From: Bryobacterales bacterium | Lineage (GTDB): Bacteria; Acidobacteriota; Terriglobia; Bryobacterales; Bryobacteraceae | Direction: 5' to 3' | NCBI GenBank assembly: GCA_003487005.1 | Contig: DNFG01000526.1 | Span: 1-9,639 of the forward strand | DNA: 9,639 bases | Shown here: positions 1-5,803 of the stretch, one piece after another | Numbering within the stretch: the stretch's first letter is position 1 | How the letters are laid out: every line of letters begins with the position of its first letter | Position numbers and translations under genes: made by a program | Notes under the pieces: generated by a model | What the model saw: only the letters and a program-made list of their open reading frames with translations | What the model was told of the DNA's origin: nothing | Database searches by the model: none

Positions 1-1206
1 CGCCGCCTTCCCAAACGCCGCCGGTTCCAGCACATTGTGCCCGCCCCGGGCCGCCACCGACCCGCCCACGAACACAACATCCGCGATCGACTGAAAGTTC
101 TGGTTGTTCGGTCCCGTGACAATCGCCTTCCCAAACGCCGCCGGTTCCAGCACATTGTGCCCGCCCCGGGCCGCCACCGACCCGCCCACGAACACAACAT
201 CCGCCACCGCGAACAGCCCGCTCAACTCCCCGATCGAGTCCACCACCAACACCCCCGGCCGTGTCAGCGGCCCCAGTGCCGTCCGCCGGACCACCGCCAC
301 GCCCGCCGCCCTGAACTTCTCCACCGCCGAATCAAAACGTTCCGGACGCCGGGGCGCCACAATCAGCAGCAAACCCGGGTGTTTCGCCGCCAACCCGCGG
401 AAAACCCCCACCAGCAAGTCGTCTTCGTCGACATCTCCCGCGAACGCAGGCGGCATCGTGGACGCCGCCAGCACCACCGGCGCCCCCGCGTGCCCGTCGA
501 GAAACGCCCGCAAACCGGCTGCGATTCGCGTCTTCGAAGGGTCAAAATCAAACTTCAAATTGCCCGCGTCCCGCGCCTGCGCCGCCCCCAGCGCCTGGTA
601 GCGCGCCTCCGCGATTCCGTCCTGCGCCAGCAGTTCGTGGGGCAACGCCAGCGGCGCCCGGAAGAACCAGTGATGCCGCTCGTAGCGTGGCAGCGCCTTG
701 TCCGAAATCCGCCCGTTCACCACCACCAGTTTCGCCCCCGAACGGACCGCCTCCCGCCACAGATTCGGCCAGATCTCGGTCTCCATCACCGCCACCACCG
801 ACGGTTTCAATGCCCGCAGGACGCGCCGGACCGCGAAGCAGTAGTCCAGGGGGACGTAGAACACCCCCTCCGCCAGTCCTTCGAGCTTCTTCTCTGCCAT
901 CGCCCGGCCTGCAATCGTCGAAACCGAGACAAAAACGGGCGCTTCCGGCAGCGTTTCGCGCAGTTTTTCGATCAATCCAACCGCACTGACCGCCTCGCCC
1001 ACGCTCACCGCGTGGAGCCAGATCGCCCCCGGACCGCCGCGCCGAAACCGCTCCGGCAGAAACCCGAACCGCTCGCCCAAATGCCGCCAATACCGCCGGT
1101 CGCGCAGCACCCGCAGTCCCAGATACCCCAACAACACCGGCAACCCAAGCCACTGCAGAGCCCGGTAGAGCCCATAAACCAGCCGGTCTCGCCACGATTG
1201 CCGCAC
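1..1206 (-). CDS. waaA: 3-deoxy-D-manno-octulosonic acid (Kdo) transferase, 3' end missing, with internal duplication
   Basis: Glycosyltransferase family 30 enzyme that adds Kdo from CMP-Kdo to the lipid A precursor on the cytoplasmic face of the inner membrane. The window shows 402 codons and no stop, so the C-terminus lies beyond the left edge. An N-terminal hydrophobic stretch (about residues 9-34) fits the family's membrane anchor. It is followed by WRHLGERFGFLP (40-51) and WLHAVSVGE, whose Glu71 corresponds to the family's catalytic base. Later come METEIWPN and a second-domain stretch ending LLLIVAPRRPERF. The family motif VGGSVAARGGHNVLEPAAFGK occurs twice (residues 335-361 and 375-401 hold the repeat), whereas the family normally has it once. 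I chose the GTG at 1206 because GAGAGG lies 10 bases upstream and no ATG lies between that site and the hydrophobic segment. The family identity is very clear. Whether this copy is functional is uncertain because of the duplication. Confidence 0.93.
   Translation of the reverse strand, partial: MRQSWRDRLVYGLYRALQWLGLPVLLGYLGLRVLRDRRYWRHLGERFGFLPERFRRGGPGAIWLHAVSVGEAVSAVGLIEKLRETLPEAPVFVSVSTIAGRAMAEKKLEGLAEGVFYVPLDYCFAVRRVLRALKPSVVAVMETEIWPNLWREAVRSGAKLVVVNGRISDKALPRYERHHWFFRAPLALPHELLAQDGIAEARYQALGAAQARDAGNLKFDFDPSKTRIAAGLRAFLDGHAGAPVVLAASTMPPAFAGDVDEDDLLVGVFRGLAAKHPGLLLIVAPRRPERFDSAVEKFRAAGVAVVRRTALGPLTRPGVLVVDSIGELSGLFAVADVVFVGGSVAARGGHNVLEPAAFGKAIVTGPNNQNFQSIADVVFVGGSVAARGGHNVLEPAAFGKAA
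4..204. repeat. In-frame tandem direct repeat, 81 identical bases with a 120-base period
   Basis: Bases 4-84 and 124-204 are identical over 81 positions and are separated by 39 bases (85-123), so the period is 120 bases or 40 codons. The copies differ immediately outside (3 against 123, and 85 against 205). Each copy falls exactly on 27 codons of waaA, from ADVVFVGGS to FGKA. The intervening 13 codons read IVTGPNNQNFQSI, which is the normal continuation of the family motif after the first copy. The second copy is followed by Ala rather than Ile in the last codon of the window. Either a recent tandem duplication or a chimeric join at the end of an assembled sequence would explain this. Confidence 0.97.
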
Positions 1207-1216
1207 GACAGTTTCG

Positions 1217-1222
1217 CCTCTC
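1217..1222 (-). promoter_or_regulatory. Shine-Dalgarno site deciding the waaA start
   Basis: GAGAGG on the minus strand, 10 bases before the GTG at 1204-1206. The reading frame stays open further upstream without an ATG. This site is the main reason to start waaA at GTG rather than at a more distal TTG. Confidence 0.55.
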
Positions 1223-1289
1223 AGCGTAACGCGCCGAGGCAACCTCGCGGGTGCCGTCGGCGTCCAACCAAAGGCGATATATCCTGAAA

Positions 1290-1934
1290 ATGAGATTGGG
1301 TCCCCTCACAATGCGCACTACCGGCACCGTTCTGACTCTCGCGCTTCTGTTCGCCGCCGCTCCGGCCCCGGCGCAGAAGGATGCCCCATTCAGGCCCGGC
1401 AAAGCCGCGGACTACCCCTCTCACCAGACCATCGGCCCGGTGAAGATCGCCGCGGTCAAATATGAATCCGACTCCGAAACCAAGCCCATCTTCGGCGGCA
1501 AACTGAATCCCAACGAGTTCGGCGTCCTGCCCGTCCTGCTGATCATCGACAATAACGGCGACGACACCCTCCTCCTCGACCGTGTCCAGGTACTCTACCA
1601 ACTCGCCGGCGGCCGCAATTCCGTCGAACCCACCGACCCCAAGGAACTCGCCTACCTGACCGGCGTCCGCCGCCCCCGCCAGGCTGGCGCCGGCGGCGTG
1701 GGCGTGCCCATTCCGCTGCCCCGCAAGAAGAACCCGATGGCCGCCGTCGAGCTAGATACCCGCGCGTGGGGCGCCAAATCCGTGCTCAAGGGCGAATCCG
1801 TCCACGGTTTTGTCTACTTCCAGACCCGCCACCAGCGCAACGCCATCCTCTACGTCAGCGGCATCCGCGAAGCCTCCACCGGTAAGGAACTCTTCTTCGC
1901 CGAAGTCCCGCTCGACCCCGCCACCCCGGAATAG
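1290..1934 (+). CDS. Secreted or periplasmic protein of unknown function
   Basis: I do not recognise a family. The protein has 214 residues from the ATG at 1290. A second ATG at 1311 would leave a compact signal peptide, MRTTGTVLTLALLFAAAPAPA, cut before QKDAPF. Either start gives an exported protein with no lipobox Cys. The open frame also runs upstream to 1251, but that would bury the signal sequence. The mature part alternates hydrophobic strands (GVLPVLLIIDNNG, LLLDRVQVLYQLAG, SVHGFVYFQTR, NAILYVSGIREAS) and has a Gly/Pro/Arg-rich linker near residues 127-150, suggesting a beta-sandwich-like fold. That fold call is an inference. The gene is divergent from waaA across an 83-base gap and converges on the cyclophilin gene with 8 bases between stop codons. 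Translation initiation signals are weak: AAGGCG at 1271-1276 is distant from 1290. Confidence 0.78.
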   Translation: MRLGPLTMRTTGTVLTLALLFAAAPAPAQKDAPFRPGKAADYPSHQTIGPVKIAAVKYESDSETKPIFGGKLNPNEFGVLPVLLIIDNNGDDTLLLDRVQVLYQLAGGRNSVEPTDPKELAYLTGVRRPRQAGAGGVGVPIPLPRKKNPMAAVELDTRAWGAKSVLKGESVHGFVYFQTRHQRNAILYVSGIREASTGKELFFAEVPLDPATPE

Positions 1935-1949
1935 CCCCCCGGCTACTTC
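1928..1949. terminator. Short hairpin spanning the two stop codons of a convergent gene pair
   Basis: TAGCC (1932-1936), a CCCC loop and GGCTA (1941-1945) form a perfect 5-base stem. It could be extended by three pairs past one A/C mismatch (GGA with TTC, including one G/T pair). Both TAG stop codons sit inside the stem. On the plus strand it runs into CTTCTTCTTC, a pyrimidine-rich but not T-only tail; on the minus strand there is no T tract. It may be a weak terminator for the plus-strand gene. Part of the symmetry follows simply from two facing TAG codons, so confidence is low. Confidence 0.3.
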
Positions 1950-2596
1950 TTCTTCGCCGCTTTCGGCGCGGGCGGTAACTTCTTGACCGGCGTGGCTTTG
2001 CCGCCCGCCCAGCGCTCCACCGTCACAGTCTGGATGGTGACCGGCGAATCCGGCCGGTTCTGCCCGTTGCGCGGAACCCGCGCAATCTTCGCCACCACCT
2101 CCTGCCCCGCCACCACCTGCCCGAACACGCCGAACTGCCCGTTCAGATGAGGCGCAGGACCATCCGTGATGAAGAACTGGCATGACGACGTCCCCGGTCC
2201 CGAATGTGCCATTGCCAGCCGTCCGGGCGCGTCGAACTTGTATTGCGCCGGCCATTCATCCGGGATGAACGCCGTCTCGCCATCGCCCGTGCCGGTCGGG
2301 TCGCCGCCCTGAATCATGAACCCCGGAATCACCCGGTGAAAGATCGTCCCCGGGTACAAGGGCCTCGTCACCCGCCGCTTCGTCTTCGGATCCGTCCAGC
2401 GAATGCCCCCCAGCGAAAGCCCGAGGAAGTTCCGGACGGTCGCCGGAGCGTCGTTTTCATACAACTGCACCGTGATGGCGCCGTGATTCGTTGCCAGCGT
2501 GGCATACAATCCATCCCCCCGCGGCGGCGTCTGGGCGCCCCCCGGCAGAGCCAACAACACAACCACTGGCAGCAAAGCAGCGAATTGGCGCATCAT
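1943..2596 (-). CDS. Exported cyclophilin-type peptidyl-prolyl cis-trans isomerase
   Basis: Catalyses cis-trans isomerisation of peptide bonds before proline, probably on proteins in the periplasm. The protein has 217 residues, with a signal peptide at about 1-21 (MMRQFAALLPVVVLLALPGG, then AQ). The cyclophilin domain covers about residues 30-195: FHRVIPGFMIQGGDPTGTG (86-104) with catalytic Arg88, LAMAHSGPGTSSCQFFITDG (127-146), and LNGQFGVFGQVVAGQEVV (151-168). Leu151 sits where human cyclophilin A has Trp121, as in many bacterial enzymes with poor cyclosporin binding. An insertion rich in Lys and Arg (TDPKTKRRVTRP, 68-79) precedes the catalytic motif, and the tail KLPPAPKAAKKK is basic and Pro/Ala-rich. 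The start is the first of two adjacent ATGs; GGGAT lies 9 bases upstream. It is the last gene of the four-gene minus-strand run, 39 bases after the methyltransferase stop. Confidence 0.93.
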   Translation of the reverse strand: MMRQFAALLPVVVLLALPGGAQTPPRGDGLYATLATNHGAITVQLYENDAPATVRNFLGLSLGGIRWTDPKTKRRVTRPLYPGTIFHRVIPGFMIQGGDPTGTGDGETAFIPDEWPAQYKFDAPGRLAMAHSGPGTSSCQFFITDGPAPHLNGQFGVFGQVVAGQEVVAKIARVPRNGQNRPDSPVTIQTVTVERWAGGKATPVKKLPPAPKAAKKK

Positions 2597-2635
2597 GACC
2601 GAATTATCCCACTGGCAACGCCCGTGCAGGGGAGC

Positions 2636-3610
2636 CTAACGGTAGTAGAGCACGTACGGACGCCAGGAATTCGTCCGCAGATCCCGCTCGCAGGGACCGC
2701 AGACCTCCTGGTAGCCCGAGTGCGCTTCCCGCAGCAGGCGCGGCAGCACTTCGTGATCGTCCTCCAGATGGTATGCCTCCAGCATCATCCGGGGCCGGTC
2801 CCGCTTCAAGGTGGCCATGCCCCCGCGCAAAGCGTGCCTTTCCGCCCCTTCAATGTCCATTTTGAGGTAGTCCACCCGTTCGATCCCATGCTCACGGACA
2901 ATCGCATCGATAGTTGTCGCGGGAACCTCGATCTCGCGGGTGCCCGTCCGGATGACCGCGCTGTTCATTCCCGAATTCAGGTCCGAAATCGTGAACTTCA
3001 GCGTCGTTTCCTCGCTCCAGGCGGCTTTCGGAATCAAGATCACCTTCTTTTCCGCGATCTCCCGCTTGAAGTTTCGCCGTAGACACTCCAGATTGGTGGC
3101 ATCCGGCTCGATCGAGATGACCCGCCGGGCGCCTCGCGCCAGGGCGTCTGCCGTGAAGGTGCCAATGTGCGCTCCGCAGTCGATCACGGTGTCCCCAGGC
3201 TTGACTGACTCCGCCGGGTTGCTCCCGCCCATCCACAGGTGCTCGGCGATCAGGTACGGGACCAGCGCTTCGCCGTTCATCGAGTCGCCCGCGTCCTTCA
3301 CCCAAAAAGAGTGACCGAGGCTCGATACCTGAATGATCCCCAGTTCTGAATCCCTCGCCACCACCCGCATGTCCTTCTCCGCCCGGGCCCGGTGGTCCAT
3401 CAGTTGCGAATTCAACCCCGGCGTCCGCAGCAACTGCGGCATCGGACAACTCCGCGTTGGGTCCGTAACTACATGATAAAAAAGCAGTCCGTAAACCTGG
3501 GAGGCTTGCACGAGCGGCAGGAGCCCCAAGCCCACAAGCGCAATCAGTGCCAGTCGAACGGGGTACGGGAAGCGCCGGTTGAAGCGCTGAATCAGGGTGG
3601 GCTGGTCCAT
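2636..3610 (-). CDS. FkbM-type SAM-dependent methyltransferase with N-terminal membrane anchor
   Basis: The protein has 324 residues. The C-terminal half is a Rossmann methyltransferase of the FkbM family (Methyltransf_21): SAM-binding motif I TVIDCGAHIGTFTADAL (141-156), acidic residue Glu168 at the end of the next strand (RRVISIEPD), and YLKMDIEGAERHALRGG (248-264), the family's DIEG signature. Many FkbM-type enzymes O-methylate sugars or polyketides, but the substrate here cannot be read from the sequence. Residues 18-46 are strongly hydrophobic (RLALIALVGLGLLPLVQ and onward), giving one membrane segment. About 90 residues between it and the catalytic domain match nothing I recognise. I chose the ATG at 3610 because the frame further upstream overlaps larB on the same strand and has no methyltransferase-like character. 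No good Shine-Dalgarno is visible, so translation may be coupled to larB, whose stop is 32 bases upstream. Confidence 0.9.
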   Translation of the reverse strand: MDQPTLIQRFNRRFPYPVRLALIALVGLGLLPLVQASQVYGLLFYHVVTDPTRSCPMPQLLRTPGLNSQLMDHRARAEKDMRVVARDSELGIIQVSSLGHSFWVKDAGDSMNGEALVPYLIAEHLWMGGSNPAESVKPGDTVIDCGAHIGTFTADALARGARRVISIEPDATNLECLRRNFKREIAEKKVILIPKAAWSEETTLKFTISDLNSGMNSAVIRTGTREIEVPATTIDAIVREHGIERVDYLKMDIEGAERHALRGGMATLKRDRPRMMLEAYHLEDDHEVLPRLLREAHSGYQEVCGPCERDLRTNSWRPYVLYYR

Positions 3611-3642
3611 GTCCCGTCTATCGTCCGGCCAGCCCAGGAGCT

Positions 3643-4389
3643 TTACACGCGGTTGATCAGGCTTGCCACGTAACCGCCGCCGAATCCGTTGTCGATATTG
3701 ACCACCGAAACGTTCGACGAGCAAGAGTTCAGCATCCCCAGGAGGGCCGCAAGTCCATGAAAACTGGCGCCATAGCCTACACTGGTCGGGACGGCCACCA
3801 CCGGGCACGACACCAGGCCACCCACCGCGCTCGGCAGCGCTCCCTCCATCCCGGCGCACACCACGATCACCCGCGCCTGCTGAATCACCTCCATGTGCCC
3901 AAACAGCCGGTGGATTCCCGCCACGCCCACGTCGGTCACCTGGTTCACTTCGTTGCCCATGATTTCAGCCGTCACGCAGGCCTCTTCCGCCACGGGCAGA
4001 TCCGTCGTTCCCGCGCAAACCACTGCCAACGGACCCTTGCCCCGGGGCGTCCGGTCGCGCCAGACCCGCAATGCTCCCGACCGGGGGAAGTATTCAGCTT
4101 CCGGGAACGAGTTCCGAACTCGCTCGAACGCCTCAGGTGTCGCGCGCGTCGCGAGCACGTTGGCGGAGCGCTCCAGCAGGCGTGTGGCGATGCCTTCGAT
4201 CTCTTCCGGCGTCTTGCCTTTCCCGAAGATCACCTCGGGCATGCCCACGCGAATCGCCCGGTGATGGTCGATGTTCGCATAGCCGATATTCTCGAACGGC
4301 AGATGCTTCAGGCGATCCAGCGCCGAATCGATCTCGATCGCGCCGTCGCGCACCTGTTCGAGGAGTGTTTTGAGGTGATTGCGGTCCAT
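3643..4389 (-). CDS. larB: Nickel-pincer cofactor biosynthesis protein LarB
   Basis: LarB carboxylates the pyridinium ring of nicotinic acid adenine dinucleotide and cleaves off AMP, giving pyridinium-3,5-biscarboxylic acid mononucleotide, the first intermediate of the nickel-pincer nucleotide used by LarA-type racemases. The protein has 248 residues, about the usual length. The C-terminal domain resembles PurE (AIR carboxylase): [15 protein letters not shown] (123-137), [18 protein letters not shown] (176-193), [20 protein letters not shown] (198-217), then [20 protein letters not shown]. Cys223 in MLNSC matches the substrate-linked cysteine known from the Lactiplantibacillus enzyme. The N-terminal part (1-115) has the family's region around [20 protein letters not shown]. 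The gene starts 6 bases after the DUF192 lipoprotein stop, indicating cotranscription, and lacks an obvious Shine-Dalgarno. No larA, larC or larE is in the window. Confidence 0.95.
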   Translation of the reverse strand: MDRNHLKTLLEQVRDGAIEIDSALDRLKHLPFENIGYANIDHHRAIRVGMPEVIFGKGKTPEEIEGIATRLLERSANVLATRATPEAFERVRNSFPEAEYFPRSGALRVWRDRTPRGKGPLAVVCAGTTDLPVAEEACVTAEIMGNEVNQVTDVGVAGIHRLFGHMEVIQQARVIVVCAGMEGALPSAVGGLVSCPVVAVPTSVGYGASFHGLAALLGMLNSCSSNVSVVNIDNGFGGGYVASLINRV

Positions 4390-4395
4390 GATGTA

Positions 4396-4851
4396 TTAGA
4401 ACTGAAGCGTCATCCCCGGCTTCAGATTCCGCTTTTTTGCGACGCCGCCGGCCAATTCGAGGATGTATTGCGCCTTGAATGCGCCTCCGTAAGTGGGACA
4501 CGCCGATTCCGGGCCCGGGCAGGGCGGGCACTCATGCACAATCTGAACGATCTTCCGATTCCTGTCGAGCCAGATCATGTCCAGTGGAATCGTGACTTCG
4601 TACATCCAGAACCGGTAGAAATCCTCGCGGGCATGCACGAAAAGCATGCCTTGATCCTCGGGCAGGGAATCGCGGAACTTCATCCCGCGCATCAGGTCGT
4701 CCGGATGGGTCATCATCTGCGCCCGGATGGTCTCTCCGCCGGGCAGGGTGACCGCCGTCACATGCAGGTCCGCGGCCGAGCGCGGCGCATCACCGGAACA
4801 TCCGGCCATCCACAGGCACAGAACAAGACCCAAAAGGCGCAGGGCAGGCAT
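4396..4851 (-). CDS. DUF192 family lipoprotein
   Basis: The protein has 151 residues. The N-terminus MPALRLLGLVLCLWMAGCSG is a lipoprotein signal with lipobox WMAGC and Cys18 as the lipidated residue, so the mature protein is anchored on the periplasmic side. The rest is a DUF192 domain: RGMKFRDSLPEDQGMLFVHA (55-74), FWMYEVTIPLDMIWLDRNRK (81-100), IVQIV, and the C-terminal YILELAGGVAKKRNLKPGM. The family's biochemical role is not established. An insertion with four cysteines (counting Cys108, Cys111 and Cys118 plus the lipobox Cys) in HECPPCPGPESACP is seen in many members. I chose the ATG at 4851 because it leaves the lipobox correctly placed. A GTG at 4878 in the same frame is possible but would overlap mqnP on the opposite strand. 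It is the first gene of the minus-strand run that continues into larB. Confidence 0.88.
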   Translation of the reverse strand: MPALRLLGLVLCLWMAGCSGDAPRSAADLHVTAVTLPGGETIRAQMMTHPDDLMRGMKFRDSLPEDQGMLFVHAREDFYRFWMYEVTIPLDMIWLDRNRKIVQIVHECPPCPGPESACPTYGGAFKAQYILELAGGVAKKRNLKPGMTLQF

Positions 4852-4859
4852 CGAATAAA

Positions 4860-5795
4860 ATGGTAACTGGTATTCCACCCCCGATGCAGACCTCGATCGA
4901 AAGCGCCGGGCTCCGGCCCGGACTCTGGCGCAAGTTTGTGCTCACTCTCGAGATGATCAAGTTCGAGCACTCGATCTTCGCCTTGCCGTTCGCTCTGACC
5001 GGGGCGCTGCTCGCCTGGCGCGAGCAAGGCTTTTTGATGGAAGGGCTTGGCGGCCGGTTGGGCTGGATCATCGTCGCCATGGTGGCCGCGCGATCCGCCG
5101 CCATGGCCTTCAACCGTGTTCTTGACGCAGCCATCGACGCCCGCAATCCCCGAACGCAAACGCGCCACATTCCGGCGGGCCTGCTCTCCCGGCAGTTCGG
5201 CTGGGGATTCACGCTCGCCGCCTCCGCGCTTTTCGTGTTCGCGGCCGCGATGCTGAACCCGCTCTGTCTCGCCCTCTCGCCCGTAGCCCTGGGTGTCGTG
5301 CTTTTCTACTCCTGGACGAAGCGATTCACGGCGCTCTCCCATCTCGTCCTGGGACTGTCGCTCGGCATCGCGCCCGCTGCCGCCTGGATCGCGATGACCG
5401 GCGCACTCGACCCGCGCATTATCTGGCTGACCGCCGCCGTCCTGCTCTGGACCGCCGGATTCGACATCATTTACTCGTGCCAGGATGTCGAATTCGACCG
5501 CGCCGCCGGGTTGTTCAGCCTGCCTGCCCGTCTCGGCGTCGCGCACGCTCTCCAACTCGCGCGGTTGTTTCATGTGCTAATGATCGTCTGCCTCGCCATT
5601 CTCGCCGCTGTGTTGAATCTCGGGATCGCCGCTGCCGTGGGCATCGGTGTCGTCGCCGGTTTGCTCGTCTACGAACACCGTTTAGTGCGCGCTGACGACC
5701 TTTCAAGGGTCGATGCCGCCTTTTTCACCCTGAACGGTTGGGTGAGTGTGTTATTTTTCGGATTCTGGGCCGGGGACGTCCTGCTGAGGAGGTAA
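4860..5795 (+). CDS. mqnP: UbiA-family polyprenyltransferase, probably the futalosine-pathway enzyme MqnP
   Basis: Integral membrane prenyltransferase that attaches the polyprenyl chain to the naphthoate precursor of menaquinone. The protein has 311 residues and about eight or nine hydrophobic segments. The first Asp-rich site is AFNRVLDAAIDARNPRTQTR (83-102), with Asn85, Asp89 and Asp93; the second is DIIYSCQDVEFDR (202-214), with Asp202, Asp209 and Asp213. Both are the Mg-diphosphate binding sites of the family. The sequence FEHSIFALPFAL near the N-terminus is typical of UbiA/MqnP. The assignment to MqnP rather than UbiA rests on the neighbour: mqnE starts 8 bases after this stop. I chose the ATG at 4860, with AGGGCAGG 11 bases upstream. 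The ATG at 4884 is an alternative but has no Shine-Dalgarno. The 5' end lies only 8 bases from the divergent lipoprotein start. Confidence 0.9.
   Translation: MVTGIPPPMQTSIESAGLRPGLWRKFVLTLEMIKFEHSIFALPFALTGALLAWREQGFLMEGLGGRLGWIIVAMVAARSAAMAFNRVLDAAIDARNPRTQTRHIPAGLLSRQFGWGFTLAASALFVFAAAMLNPLCLALSPVALGVVLFYSWTKRFTALSHLVLGLSLGIAPAAAWIAMTGALDPRIIWLTAAVLLWTAGFDIIYSCQDVEFDRAAGLFSLPARLGVAHALQLARLFHVLMIVCLAILAAVLNLGIAAAVGIGVVAGLLVYEHRLVRADDLSRVDAAFFTLNGWVSVLFFGFWAGDVLLRR
5786..5792 (+). promoter_or_regulatory. Strong Shine-Dalgarno for mqnE inside the end of mqnP
   Basis: GAGGAGG lies 11 bases before the ATG at 5804 and is made of the last codons of mqnP, directly abutting its TAA. It fixes the mqnE start against the longer open frame that begins inside mqnP, and suggests translation of the two genes is linked. 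Confidence 0.75.
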
Positions 5796-5803
5796 ACCAA
5801 GCA

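Noticed and set aside
37..1287. Long open frame on the plus strand opposite waaA
   Set aside because: It is an Arg/Pro/His-rich translation with no domain logic, lying antisense to a clearly recognisable Kdo transferase. High GC keeps the antisense frame free of stops.
1207..1289. Possible promoter with TATATC near 1278 in the waaA divergent gap
   Set aside because: No matching -35 element is visible at a proper distance, and AT-rich words are easy to find by chance in the one AT-rich patch of a GC-rich region.
548..1402. Second long minus-strand frame overlapping waaA and the exported unknown protein
   Set aside because: It is a Gly/Ala/Arg-rich out-of-frame product running across two opposing genes. 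The waaA frame on the same strand carries all the conserved motifs.
2204..3082. Open frame on the plus strand opposite the cyclophilin and methyltransferase genes
   Set aside because: It is antisense to two well-supported genes, and its composition is Arg/Pro/Gln-rich without recognisable motifs.
3757..4866. Open frame of nearly 370 codons opposite larB and the DUF192 gene
   Set aside because: It is antisense to two clearly identified families, His/Arg-rich, and without motifs.
4852..4878. Extended GTG start for the DUF192 lipoprotein at 4878
   Set aside because: It would push the hydrophobic signal core away from the N-terminus and overlap the mqnP start. The ATG at 4851 gives a normal lipoprotein signal.
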